A DNA stretch of 64,000 nucleotides, taken from assembly GCF_947179115.1 (NCBI RefSeq), contig NZ_CAMXCI010000002.1, positions 1 through 64,000 on the forward strand, read 5' to 3'. Shown one piece after another: positions 23,947 through 33,456 of the stretch (positions within the stretch are counted from its first letter, which is position 1; each line of letters begins with the position of its first letter). The notes under the pieces were generated by a model. That model had not been told where the DNA came from and did no database searches. It was given only the letters and a program-made list of their open reading frames with translations. The stretch comes from Commensalibacter papalotli. GTDB lineage: Bacteria; Pseudomonadota; Alphaproteobacteria; Acetobacterales; Acetobacteraceae. The position numbers were made by a program, and so were the translations under genes.

Positions 23947-26427
23947 ATGAAGCTGATTATACGTTCTTTTTTGATTATTTCGGTTATGTTGGGTATCACT
24001 AGTTTGAATTCCAGCTATGCTCAGAACACTGCAACAGATACAACAACAAAAAATTCTTCTGCTGCTACTCCTTCTATTTTTGTTAATACTCCTGATACCA
24101 CCACACAACCCCAACTCGACGCAATGACCAAAAAGCTTAGAAATATCAGCAAAACATTGCAGTCTATGGGAAAATCAGAAGATCGTAATGCGTTTAAAAA
24201 TCTTTTAAGCCAAGTCCAAGATATTTCAATTACAGCAAGCGATCTGATTAAAATGTTACAACCTCGCTTGGCTGGATATACTCAAGCTCTTCAAACGTTA
24301 AAATCTACAAATGATTCAACAACAGATGCAACCACTCCTAAACCAGATGATAAAAAAAAACCTGTTGATAACGACAACTTAGAAGTTAACAACTATCAAC
24401 AATCCTTAGTTAAAAACCGCCATGACTTGCAATCAAAAATTCAACAAGCAACCATTATTCAACTCGAAGCAAATAGCCAAATTTCTCAAATACAACAATC
24501 CATAGAAAATATTCAACAAGTCCAACTTTTTACACATCTTCCGTCCCCACTATCTGGCGATTTTTGGCATCAAATAGGTCTGTATCATCAAGCTGATCAA
24601 TCACGCATCTCTAATATATATACAGATTTTAGCAGTTTATTTTCCCAAACATGGAGTAATGGAACATCAAGTCGTTTACAAATGTTTGGAGGGATTTTAG
24701 GGGCATTACTCATTATCTTTTTGGCTCGCCCTCTTACCGAAAAGTTAATCACAAAACTTGTGGAAAAAATAATACCCCCTACACGCCTCAGGCGCAGTTT
24801 GATGACATTATGTGCTGCTATATTATCTTCTATTACCGCAGGTGTGTCTGCCACTGTTATTTTTACATCATTAGGGTATCAAGATAGTGTCAATCATTCT
24901 GCCTTTGAATTTTCACAGCATATTATTCATCAACTTTATTTTTGTGGATTTATTTTAGGATTATATCGTGGTTTTTTAGCTGTCAAAAGCCCTCAATGGA
25001 GATTATTGCCTATTGGCGATAAAACTGCAAAAGCCATTAATATCTTACCAATCATATATGCAGCAATCGTGTTCATGTTAGGCGTTGTTAATTATATTAA
25101 TACTACCAGTGGAGTTAGTGTTTTTGCACAACAATTATGTAATGGGTTTTTCACAATTACTGCTGCATTATTATTCTTAGCTATTCCAATTAAATTGCGC
25201 CAAATAGGCTCTGAACGATTAACTACAGGAGCTAGTCCTGGGTTGGGATTTTTCTTTGTTGCTATTGCTCTGCCTATTTTTTGTATTATTTGTGTCATTA
25301 CAGTACTTACAGGCTACATCTATCTTGGTTTTTCAATGGCTGTCTGGTTAAACTGGGTTGCTCTTGTATTCAGCACCTTAACCCTATTAAAAATTCTGCT
25401 CATTGATATCACGAACTTATTTTTTGATCCTGATCGTTGGGTTGGACAAAAAATACGATTATTAGGTATTAAGCCTCAAAGTATGGAGCAACTTGCAACA
25501 GTAATCACCGGGGCAATTACAGTCTTAACAGTGTTACTGATTATTGCATCATTCGTATCACCTGGAAACTTTGACCTTGTCTTATTTGCCCAACATTTAT
25601 CTCTTATTTTACAAACACAACAAATAGGAAATATAACAATTTCCTTTGGCTCTATCGCTCAGGCATTTGTTATATTTATAGTAAGTATTTACTGTATTCG
25701 TCTTATCCGGAACTGGCTTAATGAGAAATTATTTCCTAAAACAACCCTAGATCATGCAACACGTAATTCAATTGATACTATTTTTAATTATTGCTGCTGG
25801 ATTATTGTTGCTGTTGTTATTTTATCTACCCTAGGGGTAACAACACAAAATATTACATGGATTGTCAGTGCATTATCCGTTGGTATTGGTTTTGGTTTAC
25901 AAGCTATTGTTCAAAACTTTGTTTCTGGCTTAATTTTATTAGCAGAGCGACCTGTCCGCCTTGGGGATACGGTTACCGTTGGAGGAGTTAAGGGAACGGT
26001 TAAAAGTATTAAAGTTCGTGCAACAGAAATACAACTTAGTGACTTTTCAACCCTAATTGTTCCAAATTCTCAACTTATTACAACATCAGTTCAAAATTCA
26101 ACACGAAGCCGCCATATGGGGCTAATTTCAATCAAACTACCTGTTATTGCCCCAAAACAGATGGAACAAGCCAAAGTACTTATTTTAGATATTATGAATA
26201 ATCATCCTGAAGTCGTTGAAACCCCCAAACCTAGCGTATTGGTTGACAGTATTACTGAAATTGCTTTGGTTATTTCTATTACCTGTTATGTTAATCCAAC
26301 CAGCAGTACAGATGGGGTAAAAAGCGATATTTTATCAGAGTATCTAAATGAAATAAGCAAAATTACCACAAAAGATCCCGTGGAGAAACCCGCACCCGAA
26401 GAATCCCTTGCATCTGAAAAAAAGTGA
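23947..26427 (+). CDS. Large MscS-family mechanosensitive channel
   Basis: An 826-residue protein. A signal peptide ends at about residue 25 (NSSYAQ). A periplasmic coiled-coil-rich region (residues about 35-215, NISKTLQSMGKSEDRN, SQISQIQQSIENIQ) resembles the DUF3772 region of large MscS proteins. About ten membrane helices and the C-terminal MscS core follow: VGIGFGLQAIVQNFVSGLILLAERPVRLGD TV, then a GTVKSIKVRATEIQLSDFSTLIVPNS beta domain. Such channels release solutes on hypo-osmotic shock. It is a single gene, with 83 bases to the MarC gene. Confidence 0.88.
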   Translation: MKLIIRSFLIISVMLGITSLNSSYAQNTATDTTTKNSSAATPSIFVNTPDTTTQPQLDAMTKKLRNISKTLQSMGKSEDRNAFKNLLSQVQDISITASDLIKMLQPRLAGYTQALQTLKSTNDSTTDATTPKPDDKKKPVDNDNLEVNNYQQSLVKNRHDLQSKIQQATIIQLEANSQISQIQQSIENIQQVQLFTHLPSPLSGDFWHQIGLYHQADQSRISNIYTDFSSLFSQTWSNGTSSRLQMFGGILGALLIIFLARPLTEKLITKLVEKIIPPTRLRRSLMTLCAAILSSITAGVSATVIFTSLGYQDSVNHSAFEFSQHIIHQLYFCGFILGLYRGFLAVKSPQWRLLPIGDKTAKAINILPIIYAAIVFMLGVVNYINTTSGVSVFAQQLCNGFFTITAALLFLAIPIKLRQIGSERLTTGASPGLGFFFVAIALPIFCIICVITVLTGYIYLGFSMAVWLNWVALVFSTLTLLKILLIDITNLFFDPDRWVGQKIRLLGIKPQSMEQLATVITGAITVLTVLLIIASFVSPGNFDLVLFAQHLSLILQTQQIGNITISFGSIAQAFVIFIVSIYCIRLIRNWLNEKLFPKTTLDHATRNSIDTIFNYCCWIIVAVVILSTLGVTTQNITWIVSALSVGIGFGLQAIVQNFVSGLILLAERPVRLGDTVTVGGVKGTVKSIKVRATEIQLSDFSTLIVPNSQLITTSVQNSTRSRHMGLISIKLPVIAPKQMEQAKVLILDIMNNHPEVVETPKPSVLVDSITEIALVISITCYVNPTSSTDGVKSDILSEYLNEISKITTKDPVEKPAPEESLASEKK

Positions 26428-26510
26428 TCTATAAGAGAAAATATTCAAGAACAACATGGAAAAATATAACCAAATAATATTTTTCCATTTTATGACATCA
26501 AAGTAAAATT

Positions 26511-27227
26511 ATGCATCTTACTGAATCTCTTCCCTTATTACATACTTTTACAAGCGTTTCTGGCAGTTTTTTATTTGCATTTCTTGCATTAATTCCTATT
26601 GCTGATCCGCTTGGCTCTTGTCTCATTTTTTATCAAGTCACTGAAGAACGAGAGGATGCAGAACGTCGACTTTTAGCCAAAAAAATTGCAATCTATGCCT
26701 TTATGATATTAGCATTTTCAATATTTATTGGTGAATTTGCGCTTCGTTTTTTTGGAATTAGTCTTCACGCAGTTCGTATTGCTGGGGGATTAGTCATTGC
26801 AGTCCGAGCATGGTCATTACTCAATGCGCCTGAACAAAATGCTGATCGTAAACAAAAAGAAGCTGAACAGGGTGGACGTACGATGGCGTTACCTAATGGA
26901 TTAGATGCGGCATTCTTTCCATTGACCATGCCTTTTACAATTGGCCCAGGCTGTATCGCAGTCGCTATTTCACTAAGCTCTTACAGACCTGCTGAAAATA
27001 TTACCAAAATATTTAACTTTTACAGTGGATTACTTTTGGCGGTTATCTTTGTATGTCTTATTATTCTTTTAGCATATACATTTTGTGATAAAATCATGAA
27101 AGTACTTGGAAAATCCAGAGCACGTATTTTATCACGATTAGCTGCACTTGTTTTACTGTGTATTGGTGTACAAATTGTTGGTACTGGCATACAAGGGTTC
27201 TTAATGCCTATTTTCCATCAACCGTAG
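26511..27227 (+). CDS. MarC family integral membrane protein
   Basis: A 238-residue protein with six hydrophobic segments. ALIPIADPLGSCLIFYQVT near residue 28, FGISLHAVRIAGGLVIAVRAWSLL, and FFPLTMPFTIGPGCIAVAISLSS are conserved MarC-family (UPF0056) positions. The function is unknown despite the historical multiple-antibiotic-resistance name. It probably shares a transcript with the MscS-type gene and ends at a perfect hairpin. Confidence 0.85.
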   Translation: MHLTESLPLLHTFTSVSGSFLFAFLALIPIADPLGSCLIFYQVTEEREDAERRLLAKKIAIYAFMILAFSIFIGEFALRFFGISLHAVRIAGGLVIAVRAWSLLNAPEQNADRKQKEAEQGGRTMALPNGLDAAFFPLTMPFTIGPGCIAVAISLSSYRPAENITKIFNFYSGLLLAVIFVCLIILLAYTFCDKIMKVLGKSRARILSRLAALVLLCIGVQIVGTGIQGFLMPIFHQP

Positions 27228-27240
27228 ATTCTTAAAAATG

Positions 27241-27283
27241 ATTATCTTACAAAATTTACTATATGTATTTTTTGTAAGATAAT
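27241..27283. terminator. Hairpin between marC-family gene and UDG-family gene
   Basis: ATTATCTTACAAAA (27241-27254) pairs perfectly with TTTTGTAAGATAAT (27270-27283) around a 15-base loop. It serves the convergent genes on both sides; the flanking T-runs are modest. Confidence 0.7.
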
Positions 27284-27287
27284 GCTT

Positions 27288-27863
27288 TTACTTTAATATT
27301 TCTTTTACTTTCTGCCTCAGCGCAAACAAAACATCTTCCTGAAAATATGGATTTTTTTTTGCCCAAGCCAATGTTCTCCACGAAGGGTGAGGCAGAGGGA
27401 AAAAATCAGGTAAATAATTTTTATAATTCTTAACTCGATCAGTTACCGTGCCCTTTCCAAAAATATAATTTTGTGCATAAGAACCAACCAATAATGTTAA
27501 TTTCAACTCTGGTAATTGTTGAAGTATTTTATCCCTCCATCTTGGTGCACACTCTTTTCGTGGAGGTAAATCGCCACCATTTTTGCCTTTTCCAGGATAA
27601 CAAAACCCCATCGGAACAATTGCAATCAAAGCATCATTATAAAACATTTGACGATCAATCTGTAACCACTCTCTTAACCGATCTCCAGAAGGATCATTAA
27701 ATGTAATGCCACTTTCATGCGCCAGTGTTCCTGGAGCTTGACCAGCAATCAATAAACGTGCTTTAGAAGATCCAACTTGAAGAATAGGTTTTGGCCCCAA
27801 AGGTAACCCTTCACAAAAATGGCAAGCTCTTACCTCTTGTAATAACTTTTCTAATGCACTCAT
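27288..27863 (-). CDS. Uracil-DNA glycosylase family protein
   Basis: A 191-residue COG1573-type protein. LLIAGQAPGTLAHESGITFNDPSGDRLREWL (residues 36-66) is the uracil-pocket region, MGFCYPGKGKNGGDLPPRKECAPRW is a strongly conserved block, and PLPHPSWR carries the HPS motif. Related family 4/5 glycosylases excise uracil and use an iron-sulfur cluster. Here only some of the expected cysteines are evident (CHFC, FCYP, ECAP), so the cluster and the activity are uncertain. It lies 15 bases after the stop of the sirtuin gene on the same strand. Confidence 0.8.
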   Translation of the reverse strand: MSALEKLLQEVRACHFCEGLPLGPKPILQVGSSKARLLIAGQAPGTLAHESGITFNDPSGDRLREWLQIDRQMFYNDALIAIVPMGFCYPGKGKNGGDLPPRKECAPRWRDKILQQLPELKLTLLVGSYAQNYIFGKGTVTDRVKNYKNYLPDFFPLPHPSWRTLAWAKKNPYFQEDVLFALRQKVKEILK

Positions 27864-27877
27864 TTACTTATCTCCCG

Positions 27878-28591
27878 TTAGATTTCATCCTTTAAAACTT
27901 GATCTACAAATTGTGGTACAAGTTGTGTTGCAGGCCCCAACTTACTTTCATTAAAACATGTTGTTCCTGCCGAAGGTTCTAGGTTTAATTCTACTGTTTT
28001 TGCATGCCCCGAAGAAGCCATTTGTACAAAACCAGCCGCTGGATAGACAACCCCCGAGGTTCCAATCGATACGAAAAGATCACATGATAATAAGGCTGAT
28101 TGAATTTCATCCATGTCGTAAGGCATTTCCCCAAACCATACGATATCAGGACGCAATTTATGCTGACCACAATGTGGGCAAGGCGTATCTATAAAACAAT
28201 CGTGTTGCCACTTGATTTTGGCATCACATCCTCGGCACCATAATTTATATAATTCACCATGCATATGATATAATTTTTTACTACCCGCCCTTTCATGCAA
28301 ATCATCAATATTTTGTGTAATGATGATTAACTCTGCATCCATTTTCTTTTGCTCAATGGCTTTTTCTAATTCTGCCAAAGCAATATGAGCAGCATTAGGC
28401 TGCACATTGGACAAATCATTACGTAATTTATTATAAAATTCATGTAATTTTTGAGGGTTTCTTTTAAATCCTTCTGGCGTGCAAACTTCCTCCATACTAT
28501 ACTTGGCCCAAATTCCATTTGCATCTCGAAAAGTGTCCAAACCAGATTCTTTACTGACCCCAGCACCTGTTAAAATAACTATTTTTTTCAT
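27878..28591 (-). CDS. cobB: Sirtuin NAD-dependent protein deacylase
   Basis: A 237-residue sirtuin. The ATG at 28591 is chosen because GGAGG lies 5 bases upstream and the protein then begins MKKIVILTGAGVSKESG. TQNIDDLHERAG and the catalytic His in HMHGE are present, as is a zinc ribbon of CRGC and CPHC, then GTSGVVYPAAGF. In CobB the acyl pocket has Tyr92 and Arg95 (FYNARR). The aligned segment here is FYNKLR, with Tyr53 but Leu56 in the Arg place, so desuccinylase activity may be reduced. The UDG-family gene follows closely. Confidence 0.88.
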   Translation of the reverse strand: MKKIVILTGAGVSKESGLDTFRDANGIWAKYSMEEVCTPEGFKRNPQKLHEFYNKLRNDLSNVQPNAAHIALAELEKAIEQKKMDAELIIITQNIDDLHERAGSKKLYHMHGELYKLWCRGCDAKIKWQHDCFIDTPCPHCGQHKLRPDIVWFGEMPYDMDEIQSALLSCDLFVSIGTSGVVYPAAGFVQMASSGHAKTVELNLEPSAGTTCFNESKLGPATQLVPQFVDQVLKDEI

Positions 28592-28717
28592 CATTTCCTC
28601 CACGAAAATGTCATATAATGTTATTATAATCATTTACAGATACTTAAAAAACACATTAAATAGCTTTTTAACAATTGCTGTAGCAAATAGATTTTTACTA
28701 GGACTGAGATTTGTCAA

Positions 28718-29557
28718 ATGCGCTTTAAATTTTTTAAACGTTCAAAAAAAGTTGCCATTATAACAGGCGCAACAGGTGGTTTGGGCAAAGACCTAGTCAA
28801 GCATTTGTCGAATGAACACTATCGGATCATTATGGTCGCAAGAAATATCAAACAACTTGAACAAATTTCATTGCACTATGGTAAAGAATTTACAGGTTGT
28901 CTATGCGATATTTCACATAATAATGAAATTGCCTATTTATGTAATGATATTCGTTCTCGTTTTGGACAAATTGATGTCTTAATCCATAGTGCTGGAACCA
29001 TTTGTCCAGGCCCTCTTGAAATGCAAACCGATCAAATGATTGCTGATCAAATTCAAGTTAATCTGACAGGAGCCATTCTCATTACCAAAGGGTTGCTACC
29101 TTTAATGAAACGCAATAGCTCAATTATTTTTATTAATTCTCTAGGGGGAATATTACCCCTCAAACATAGCACTTTATATTCTGCTAGTAAATTTGGCCTG
29201 CGAGGATTTGCTTTGGCTTTGTCAATGGAGCTAAGGCCCAAACGTATTTATGTGTCCTCTATTTTCCCTGGGGCAATTGAAACACAAATGCTACATCGCG
29301 AAATGAAATGTGGTGGCTCTATACTCAACTTCTGCTCTCCCCCTCTTTCAACCGAGGCTGTTTGCTTAACTGTCCTGAAAGCTATTCGGCAAAAAAAATT
29401 AGAATATTTCCTTCCAAAATGGAGTGGACTGCAAATAAAACCTTTAATGATGCAACCTTCTTTACTTAAATTTATAATGCCTTTATTAGAGAGAATTGGT
29501 CGAAAAGGTCAAAAAGCATGGCAAGAGCAACAACTTATCTCTCCTCCCAAAAAGTAA
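28718..29557 (+). CDS. SDR family oxidoreductase, membrane-associated type
   Basis: A 279-residue SDR with a basic N-terminal tail (MRFKFFKRSKK), TGATGGLG cofactor loop, HSAGT, a Ser in INSLGG, and the catalytic YSASK. The C-terminal extension beyond residue 230 is basic and hydrophobic (KFIMPLLERIGRKGQKAW), like SDRs that work at membranes on lipids or sterol-like substrates. The substrate is unknown. The apt gene starts 93 bases downstream on the same strand. Confidence 0.8.
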   Translation: MRFKFFKRSKKVAIITGATGGLGKDLVKHLSNEHYRIIMVARNIKQLEQISLHYGKEFTGCLCDISHNNEIAYLCNDIRSRFGQIDVLIHSAGTICPGPLEMQTDQMIADQIQVNLTGAILITKGLLPLMKRNSSIIFINSLGGILPLKHSTLYSASKFGLRGFALALSMELRPKRIYVSSIFPGAIETQMLHREMKCGGSILNFCSPPLSTEAVCLTVLKAIRQKKLEYFLPKWSGLQIKPLMMQPSLLKFIMPLLERIGRKGQKAWQEQQLISPPKK

Positions 29558-29650
29558 GTCTTTGTAAAAACTGATTGCGCAATTGGGGTGAACCTTTTAC
29601 ATGTAAAGTTTCATCCTTATTATTTTTCTAATCAAGAACGATCTTTAAAA

Positions 29651-30202
29651 ATGAACGATACACAGCAAGAATCATTTAATCCCCCTCAAATCGATTTAAA
29701 AAAATATATTCGCTCTATTCCTGACTATCCAAAAAAAGGAATATTATTTTATGATATTTCAACATTATTAAGAAATGCAGATGCATGGCAAATTGCTGCT
29801 GCACGTATGGCCAACGGTGTTGCTAAATGGAATCCAGATTTAGTCGCTGGCATTGAATCCAGAGGATTCGTTAGTGCTTCTCCATTGGCATCTGCTCTTG
29901 GATGTGGCATGATTATGATTCGTAAACCAGGCAAACTTCCTGGAAAAACAATCTCTTTGAATTATGACTTAGAATATGGGCAAAACTGCCTTCATATCCA
30001 AGAAGATGCTGTTAAACCAGGCCAACGAGTTGTAGTTGTTGATGATTTATTAGCGACAGGTGGTACTTTACAGGCCTCTATTGAGCTATTACGCAAAGTC
30101 GGTGCCGAGGTTGTTGGTGCAGCTGCGTTAATTGAATTAAAAGGATTAAAGGGACGCGAAAAAATTGACGTCCCTTTACATTCTGTAATTATCTATAAAT
30201 AA
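29651..30202 (+). CDS. apt: Adenine phosphoribosyltransferase
   Basis: This 183-residue enzyme makes AMP from adenine and PRPP in purine salvage. The ATG at 29651 is preferred; upstream in-frame starts at 29588 would add a non-conserved 21-residue tail. YIRSIPDYPKKGILFYDISTLL at residues about 20-41 and GIESRGFVSASPLASALG are APT signatures, and VVVVDDLLATGGTL is the PRPP-binding motif. It converges on accC and shares a hairpin with it. Confidence 0.92.
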   Translation: MNDTQQESFNPPQIDLKKYIRSIPDYPKKGILFYDISTLLRNADAWQIAAARMANGVAKWNPDLVAGIESRGFVSASPLASALGCGMIMIRKPGKLPGKTISLNYDLEYGQNCLHIQEDAVKPGQRVVVVDDLLATGGTLQASIELLRKVGAEVVGAAALIELKGLKGREKIDVPLHSVIIYK

Positions 30203-30210
30203 TGAAGCGT

Positions 30211-30240
30211 AATAAGAAAGTGTTTATACTTTCTTATTTT
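30211..30240. terminator. Bidirectional terminator between apt and accC
   Basis: AATAAGAAAGT (30211-30221) and ACTTTCTTATT (30228-30238) are perfect complements around GTTTAT, followed by Ts. The accC stop codon at 30224-30226 lies in the loop. Confidence 0.85.
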
Positions 30241-31573
30241 TTTCAATAAAGTTTTCCAACCAATGAATTGTATATTCACCAGCTTGGAATTCTTTATCTG
30301 CAAGAATTCTTTGCTGTAACGGAATAGTTGTCTTTACCCCATCAATCGCAATTTCACCCAGAGCACGTTGCATACGTGCAATTGCAGAAGGGCGATCTGG
30401 AGCATGAACAATTAATTTAGCAATCATACTGTCATAATATGGTGGAATCGAATATCCAACATATAAAGCACTATCTAAACGCACCCCGAGCCCGCCAGGA
30501 GCATGAAAAACAGCAATCTTACCTGGGTTAGGTGCAAATGTTTCAGGATCCTCTGCATTAATACGACACTCAATAGAGTGCCCTTGCAATTTAATATCCT
30601 CTTGCTTCACACTCAACTTTTCACCCGCAGCAACCCGAATTTGTTCTGCCACGAGATCAACGCCAGAAATAAATTCGGTAACAGGGTGCTCTACTTGCAA
30701 ACGTGTATTCATTTCAATAAAGCAAAAATGACCATCTTGGTATAAAAATTCCAAGGTTCCCGCGTTACAATATCCAAGTTCACGCATTGCATTGGCAGAA
30801 ATTTCTCCAATAGATTTGCGTTGTTCATCGTTTAACGCGGGAGAAGTTGCCTCTTCTAATACTTTTTGATGTCGACGTTGTAAGGAACAATCACGCTCAC
30901 CTAGATAAACAACATTACCATGTTTATCAGCCATGATTTGAATTTCAATATGACGCGGTTTATCGAGATATTTCTCCATATAAACCTCATCATTACCAAA
31001 TGCCATTTTAGCTTCTGTTCGAGCAACCTGCCATGCTTCTTCCAGTTCGGCTGCAGTATGGGCAACTTTCATCCCACGTCCACCACCACCAGCTGTTGCT
31101 TTAATCAACACAGGATAGCAAATTTCTTCAGCAATATTTTTTGCCTCAGCAATATTTTTTAATGCACCAGGAGACCCAGGAACTAATGGAACATTAAATT
31201 GCTTCATCGTTGTTTTAGCTTGAATTTTATCGCCCATCGTCCGGATATGTTGTGAAGAGGGACCAATAAAAACCAACCCATGTTCTTCTACAAGCTCTGC
31301 AAAATCAGCATTTTCCGACAAAAAACCATACCCGGGGTGGATGGCTTCTGCGCCCGTTACCATTGCAGCAGACAAAATAGCGGCTTTATTTAGATAGCTT
31401 TCGCTAAGCGCAGGCGGTCCAATACAAACACTTTCATCAGCAAGACGAACATGCATTGCATCTGCATCTGCTGTTGAATGAACAGCCACTGTTTTAATAC
31501 CCATCTCTCGACAGGCTCTTAAAACACGAAGCGCAATTTCACCACGATTGGCGATTAAAATTTTTGAAAACAT
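30224..31573 (-). CDS. accC: Acetyl-CoA carboxylase, biotin carboxylase subunit
   Basis: With the ATG at 31573 the protein has 449 residues, the same length as E. coli AccC, beginning MFSKILIANRGEIALRVLRA. It shows the ATP-grasp loop GGGGRGMKVA, the HIEIQIMAD block, ERDCSLQRRHQKVLEE and EMNTRLQVEHPVTE. It carboxylates biotin on AccB for fatty-acid synthesis. The order aroQ-accB-accC is leftward; the gap to accB is 4 bases. No accA or accD is in the window. Confidence 0.97.
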   Translation of the reverse strand: MFSKILIANRGEIALRVLRACREMGIKTVAVHSTADADAMHVRLADESVCIGPPALSESYLNKAAILSAAMVTGAEAIHPGYGFLSENADFAELVEEHGLVFIGPSSQHIRTMGDKIQAKTTMKQFNVPLVPGSPGALKNIAEAKNIAEEICYPVLIKATAGGGGRGMKVAHTAAELEEAWQVARTEAKMAFGNDEVYMEKYLDKPRHIEIQIMADKHGNVVYLGERDCSLQRRHQKVLEEATSPALNDEQRKSIGEISANAMRELGYCNAGTLEFLYQDGHFCFIEMNTRLQVEHPVTEFISGVDLVAEQIRVAAGEKLSVKQEDIKLQGHSIECRINAEDPETFAPNPGKIAVFHAPGGLGVRLDSALYVGYSIPPYYDSMIAKLIVHAPDRPSAIARMQRALGEIAIDGVKTTIPLQQRILADKEFQAGEYTIHWLENFIEKNKKV

Positions 31574-31577
31574 TATT

Positions 31578-32030
31578 TTATTCAATTACTGCCAAAGCTT
31601 CACCATACTCAACAGGATCACCTGATGAAACAAGAATATTTGTAATCTTACCTGTTTTATGGGCTCTGATCTGATTAAATGTTTTCATTGCTTCAATTAA
31701 CAAAATGACTTGTCCTGACTGCACGTGCTGGCCAACAGTCACAAAAGGAGGGGCTGATGGGTCAGGTGTTAAATACGCAACACCAATCATTGGACTTAGA
31801 ACTGCACCAGGATCTTTAGATAAATCCTGAGGTTGTTGTAATGATTGTGCTGGAACATCCCCAGCGACAGATACTGCGCCAACTGGAGCAACAACAGTGT
31901 TGCCACTCAAGTTTCTTGCAACACGAATCCTTTGATCCTTTTCTGCAATTTCAATTTCACTTAAACCGGTTTCGGTTAAAATATCAGCTAGAGCACGAAT
32001 AACTTCGGCATCGACGAGCAGCTTGCTCAT
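31578..32030 (-). CDS. accB: Acetyl-CoA carboxylase, biotin carboxyl carrier protein
   Basis: A 150-residue protein. An N-terminal EIEIAEKDQRIRVAR segment and an Ala/Pro-rich linker precede the biotinyl domain. The biotin-accepting Lys lies in EAMKTFNQI, where the usual sequence is EAMKLMNEI; the Lys itself is intact. The start codon shares one base with the aroQ stop (TAATG), a coupled arrangement. Confidence 0.95.
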   Translation of the reverse strand: MSKLLVDAEVIRALADILTETGLSEIEIAEKDQRIRVARNLSGNTVVAPVGAVSVAGDVPAQSLQQPQDLSKDPGAVLSPMIGVAYLTPDPSAPPFVTVGQHVQSGQVILLIEAMKTFNQIRAHKTGKITNILVSSGDPVEYGEALAVIE

Positions 32031-32482
32031 TAATTGTCCTCTTCTAGAATAAGATCAGCCATCGCAGCCAAGGCCAGGGCATATCCTTGCAGACCTAGTC
32101 CACAGATAATTCCTGTTGCTGCATGCGAAACATAAGAATGATGTCGAAAGGATTCTCGACGATAGATATTTGAAATATGTACCTCTATAACTGGTAATTC
32201 AACAGATAGTAACGCGTCCAAAACTGCAATAGAAGTATGGCTATATGCTCCGGCATTAATAATAATCCCTTTTGCTTTACCCCTACACTCTTGTATCCAA
32301 GATACTAGCTCTCCCTCGTCGTTCGTTTGACGAAAATCAATTGCAATCTCAAGCTGCTCTGCATTTTGAATACAAATTTGCTCTACATCATCCAAGGTTG
32401 CGTTCCCATATATTTTAGGTTGGCGCATTCCCAGCATATTCAAATTTGGTCCGTTCAAAACATATACAAGCGGTAATTCCAT
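32030..32482 (-). CDS. aroQ: 3-dehydroquinate dehydratase, type II
   Basis: A 150-residue shikimate-pathway enzyme forming 3-dehydroshikimate. VLNGPNLNMLGMRQPKIYG contains the Arg and Tyr of the flexible active-site lid, INAGAYSHTSIA the Ser/Thr-rich loop, and EVHISNIYRRESFRHHS the catalytic His. ATG at 32482 is chosen over a GTG one codon earlier. It heads the aroQ-accB-accC operon. Confidence 0.95.
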   Translation of the reverse strand: MELPLVYVLNGPNLNMLGMRQPKIYGNATLDDVEQICIQNAEQLEIAIDFRQTNDEGELVSWIQECRGKAKGIIINAGAYSHTSIAVLDALLSVELPVIEVHISNIYRRESFRHHSYVSHAATGIICGLGLQGYALALAAMADLILEEDN

Positions 32483-32485
32483 CAC

Positions 32486-32815
32486 CAGTTACACTTTCAG
32501 ATAAATTATATCCTCACTAAATATAACGACTTCATTTAATAGGCAACTGTTAAGATTACACCAAATTAAACTTTGGTTAAACTCTATATTTTACTTTGTT
32601 TCATTATTTTTCTAACATTTTTGTAAGCTTTGATGCTGCGTTCTTTTAACAGCTTATTTATCACACTTCATAAGAACCCCCTTAACAATTCATTTTTTTG
32701 CCACTATATTGTTGTTTTATGATATAATTATAACTTTAATAAATGAATATAACAGTTTAGAAAGTTTTACTGATATAATCCTCAATAGGATTTATAAAGG
32801 TAAACAGAGAGAAAA
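32486..32815. other. Divergent intergenic region between aroQ and rlpA-like gene
   Basis: About 330 AT-rich bases. It contains a 6-base inverted repeat, ACCAAA/TTTGGT, at 32560-32577 and a TATAAT at 32723-32728 that might serve the rightward gene. No RNA gene or riboswitch is recognisable. Confidence 0.5.
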
Positions 32816-33379
32816 ATGCGACGACATTGTACAAAATTATTAGGTCTTTGCTTAATGACTGGAATTGGATTCCAGGCTGCACAACCGGCGCAGGCACATA
32901 CAGAAAATAAACTTACCAACAAAAGTGCCTTTCGTAAAATTATTAAGCACCCGAAGAAAAAAGCTAAGACACACCGTATTCGCCATTATCAAGTTTCATC
33001 TCAAAATGATGCAAATGCTGAACCAGAATCTCAAAATAATACCTATCATTTAGATGATACTCAAGCCGAGACCGGCACTGCCAGCTGGTATGGAGGGCGT
33101 CATAACAAAACAAGAACAGCCTCCGGCAGACAATTTAATAGCAAACAAATGACCGCAGCACACCCGACACTGCCATTGGGAACCAAAGTATTAGTTCGCT
33201 CTGACGATAGTGGTAATGCCGTTGTCGTAACGATTAATGATAGAGGCCCTTATAAAGGCAATCGTATCATTGATTTATCCAAAGCGGCCGCAGCTAAAAT
33301 TGGAATGGTTCATAAAGGAACTGCGCACGTAACCATAACCCCACTTGACAATACAGAAGTTGCAATGGCTCCCGAATAA
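32816..33379 (+). CDS. RlpA-like septal ring lytic transglycosylase
   Basis: A 187-residue exported protein. The signal peptide covers about residues 1-28 (GLCLMTGIGFQAAQPAQA), followed by a low-complexity basic/Asn-rich spacer. The double-psi beta-barrel domain spans about 80-180: GTASWYGGRHNKTRTASGRQFN, AAHPTLPLGTKVLV and VTINDRGPY with the catalytic-type Asp. RlpA proteins cleave denuded glycan strands at the septum. There is no C-terminal SPOR domain and no lipobox, so it is a short, probably periplasmic version. Confidence 0.85.
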   Translation: MRRHCTKLLGLCLMTGIGFQAAQPAQAHTENKLTNKSAFRKIIKHPKKKAKTHRIRHYQVSSQNDANAEPESQNNTYHLDDTQAETGTASWYGGRHNKTRTASGRQFNSKQMTAAHPTLPLGTKVLVRSDDSGNAVVVTINDRGPYKGNRIIDLSKAAAAKIGMVHKGTAHVTITPLDNTEVAMAPE

Positions 33380-33420
33380 CCAACAATCTTACTTATAAGT
33401 ATTATTGCCTTTTTTAAAAC

Positions 33421-33456
33421 AGTCTCACCTAGTTTCCCTTAGGTTGAGGCTTTTTT
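33421..33456. terminator. Bidirectional terminator between rlpA-like and brkB-family genes
   Basis: AGTCTCACCT (33421-33430) pairs with AGGTTGAGGCT (33441-33451) with one G-U pair and one bulge. It is followed by T6 on the + strand. The BrkB-family stop codon lies in the right arm. Confidence 0.7.
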
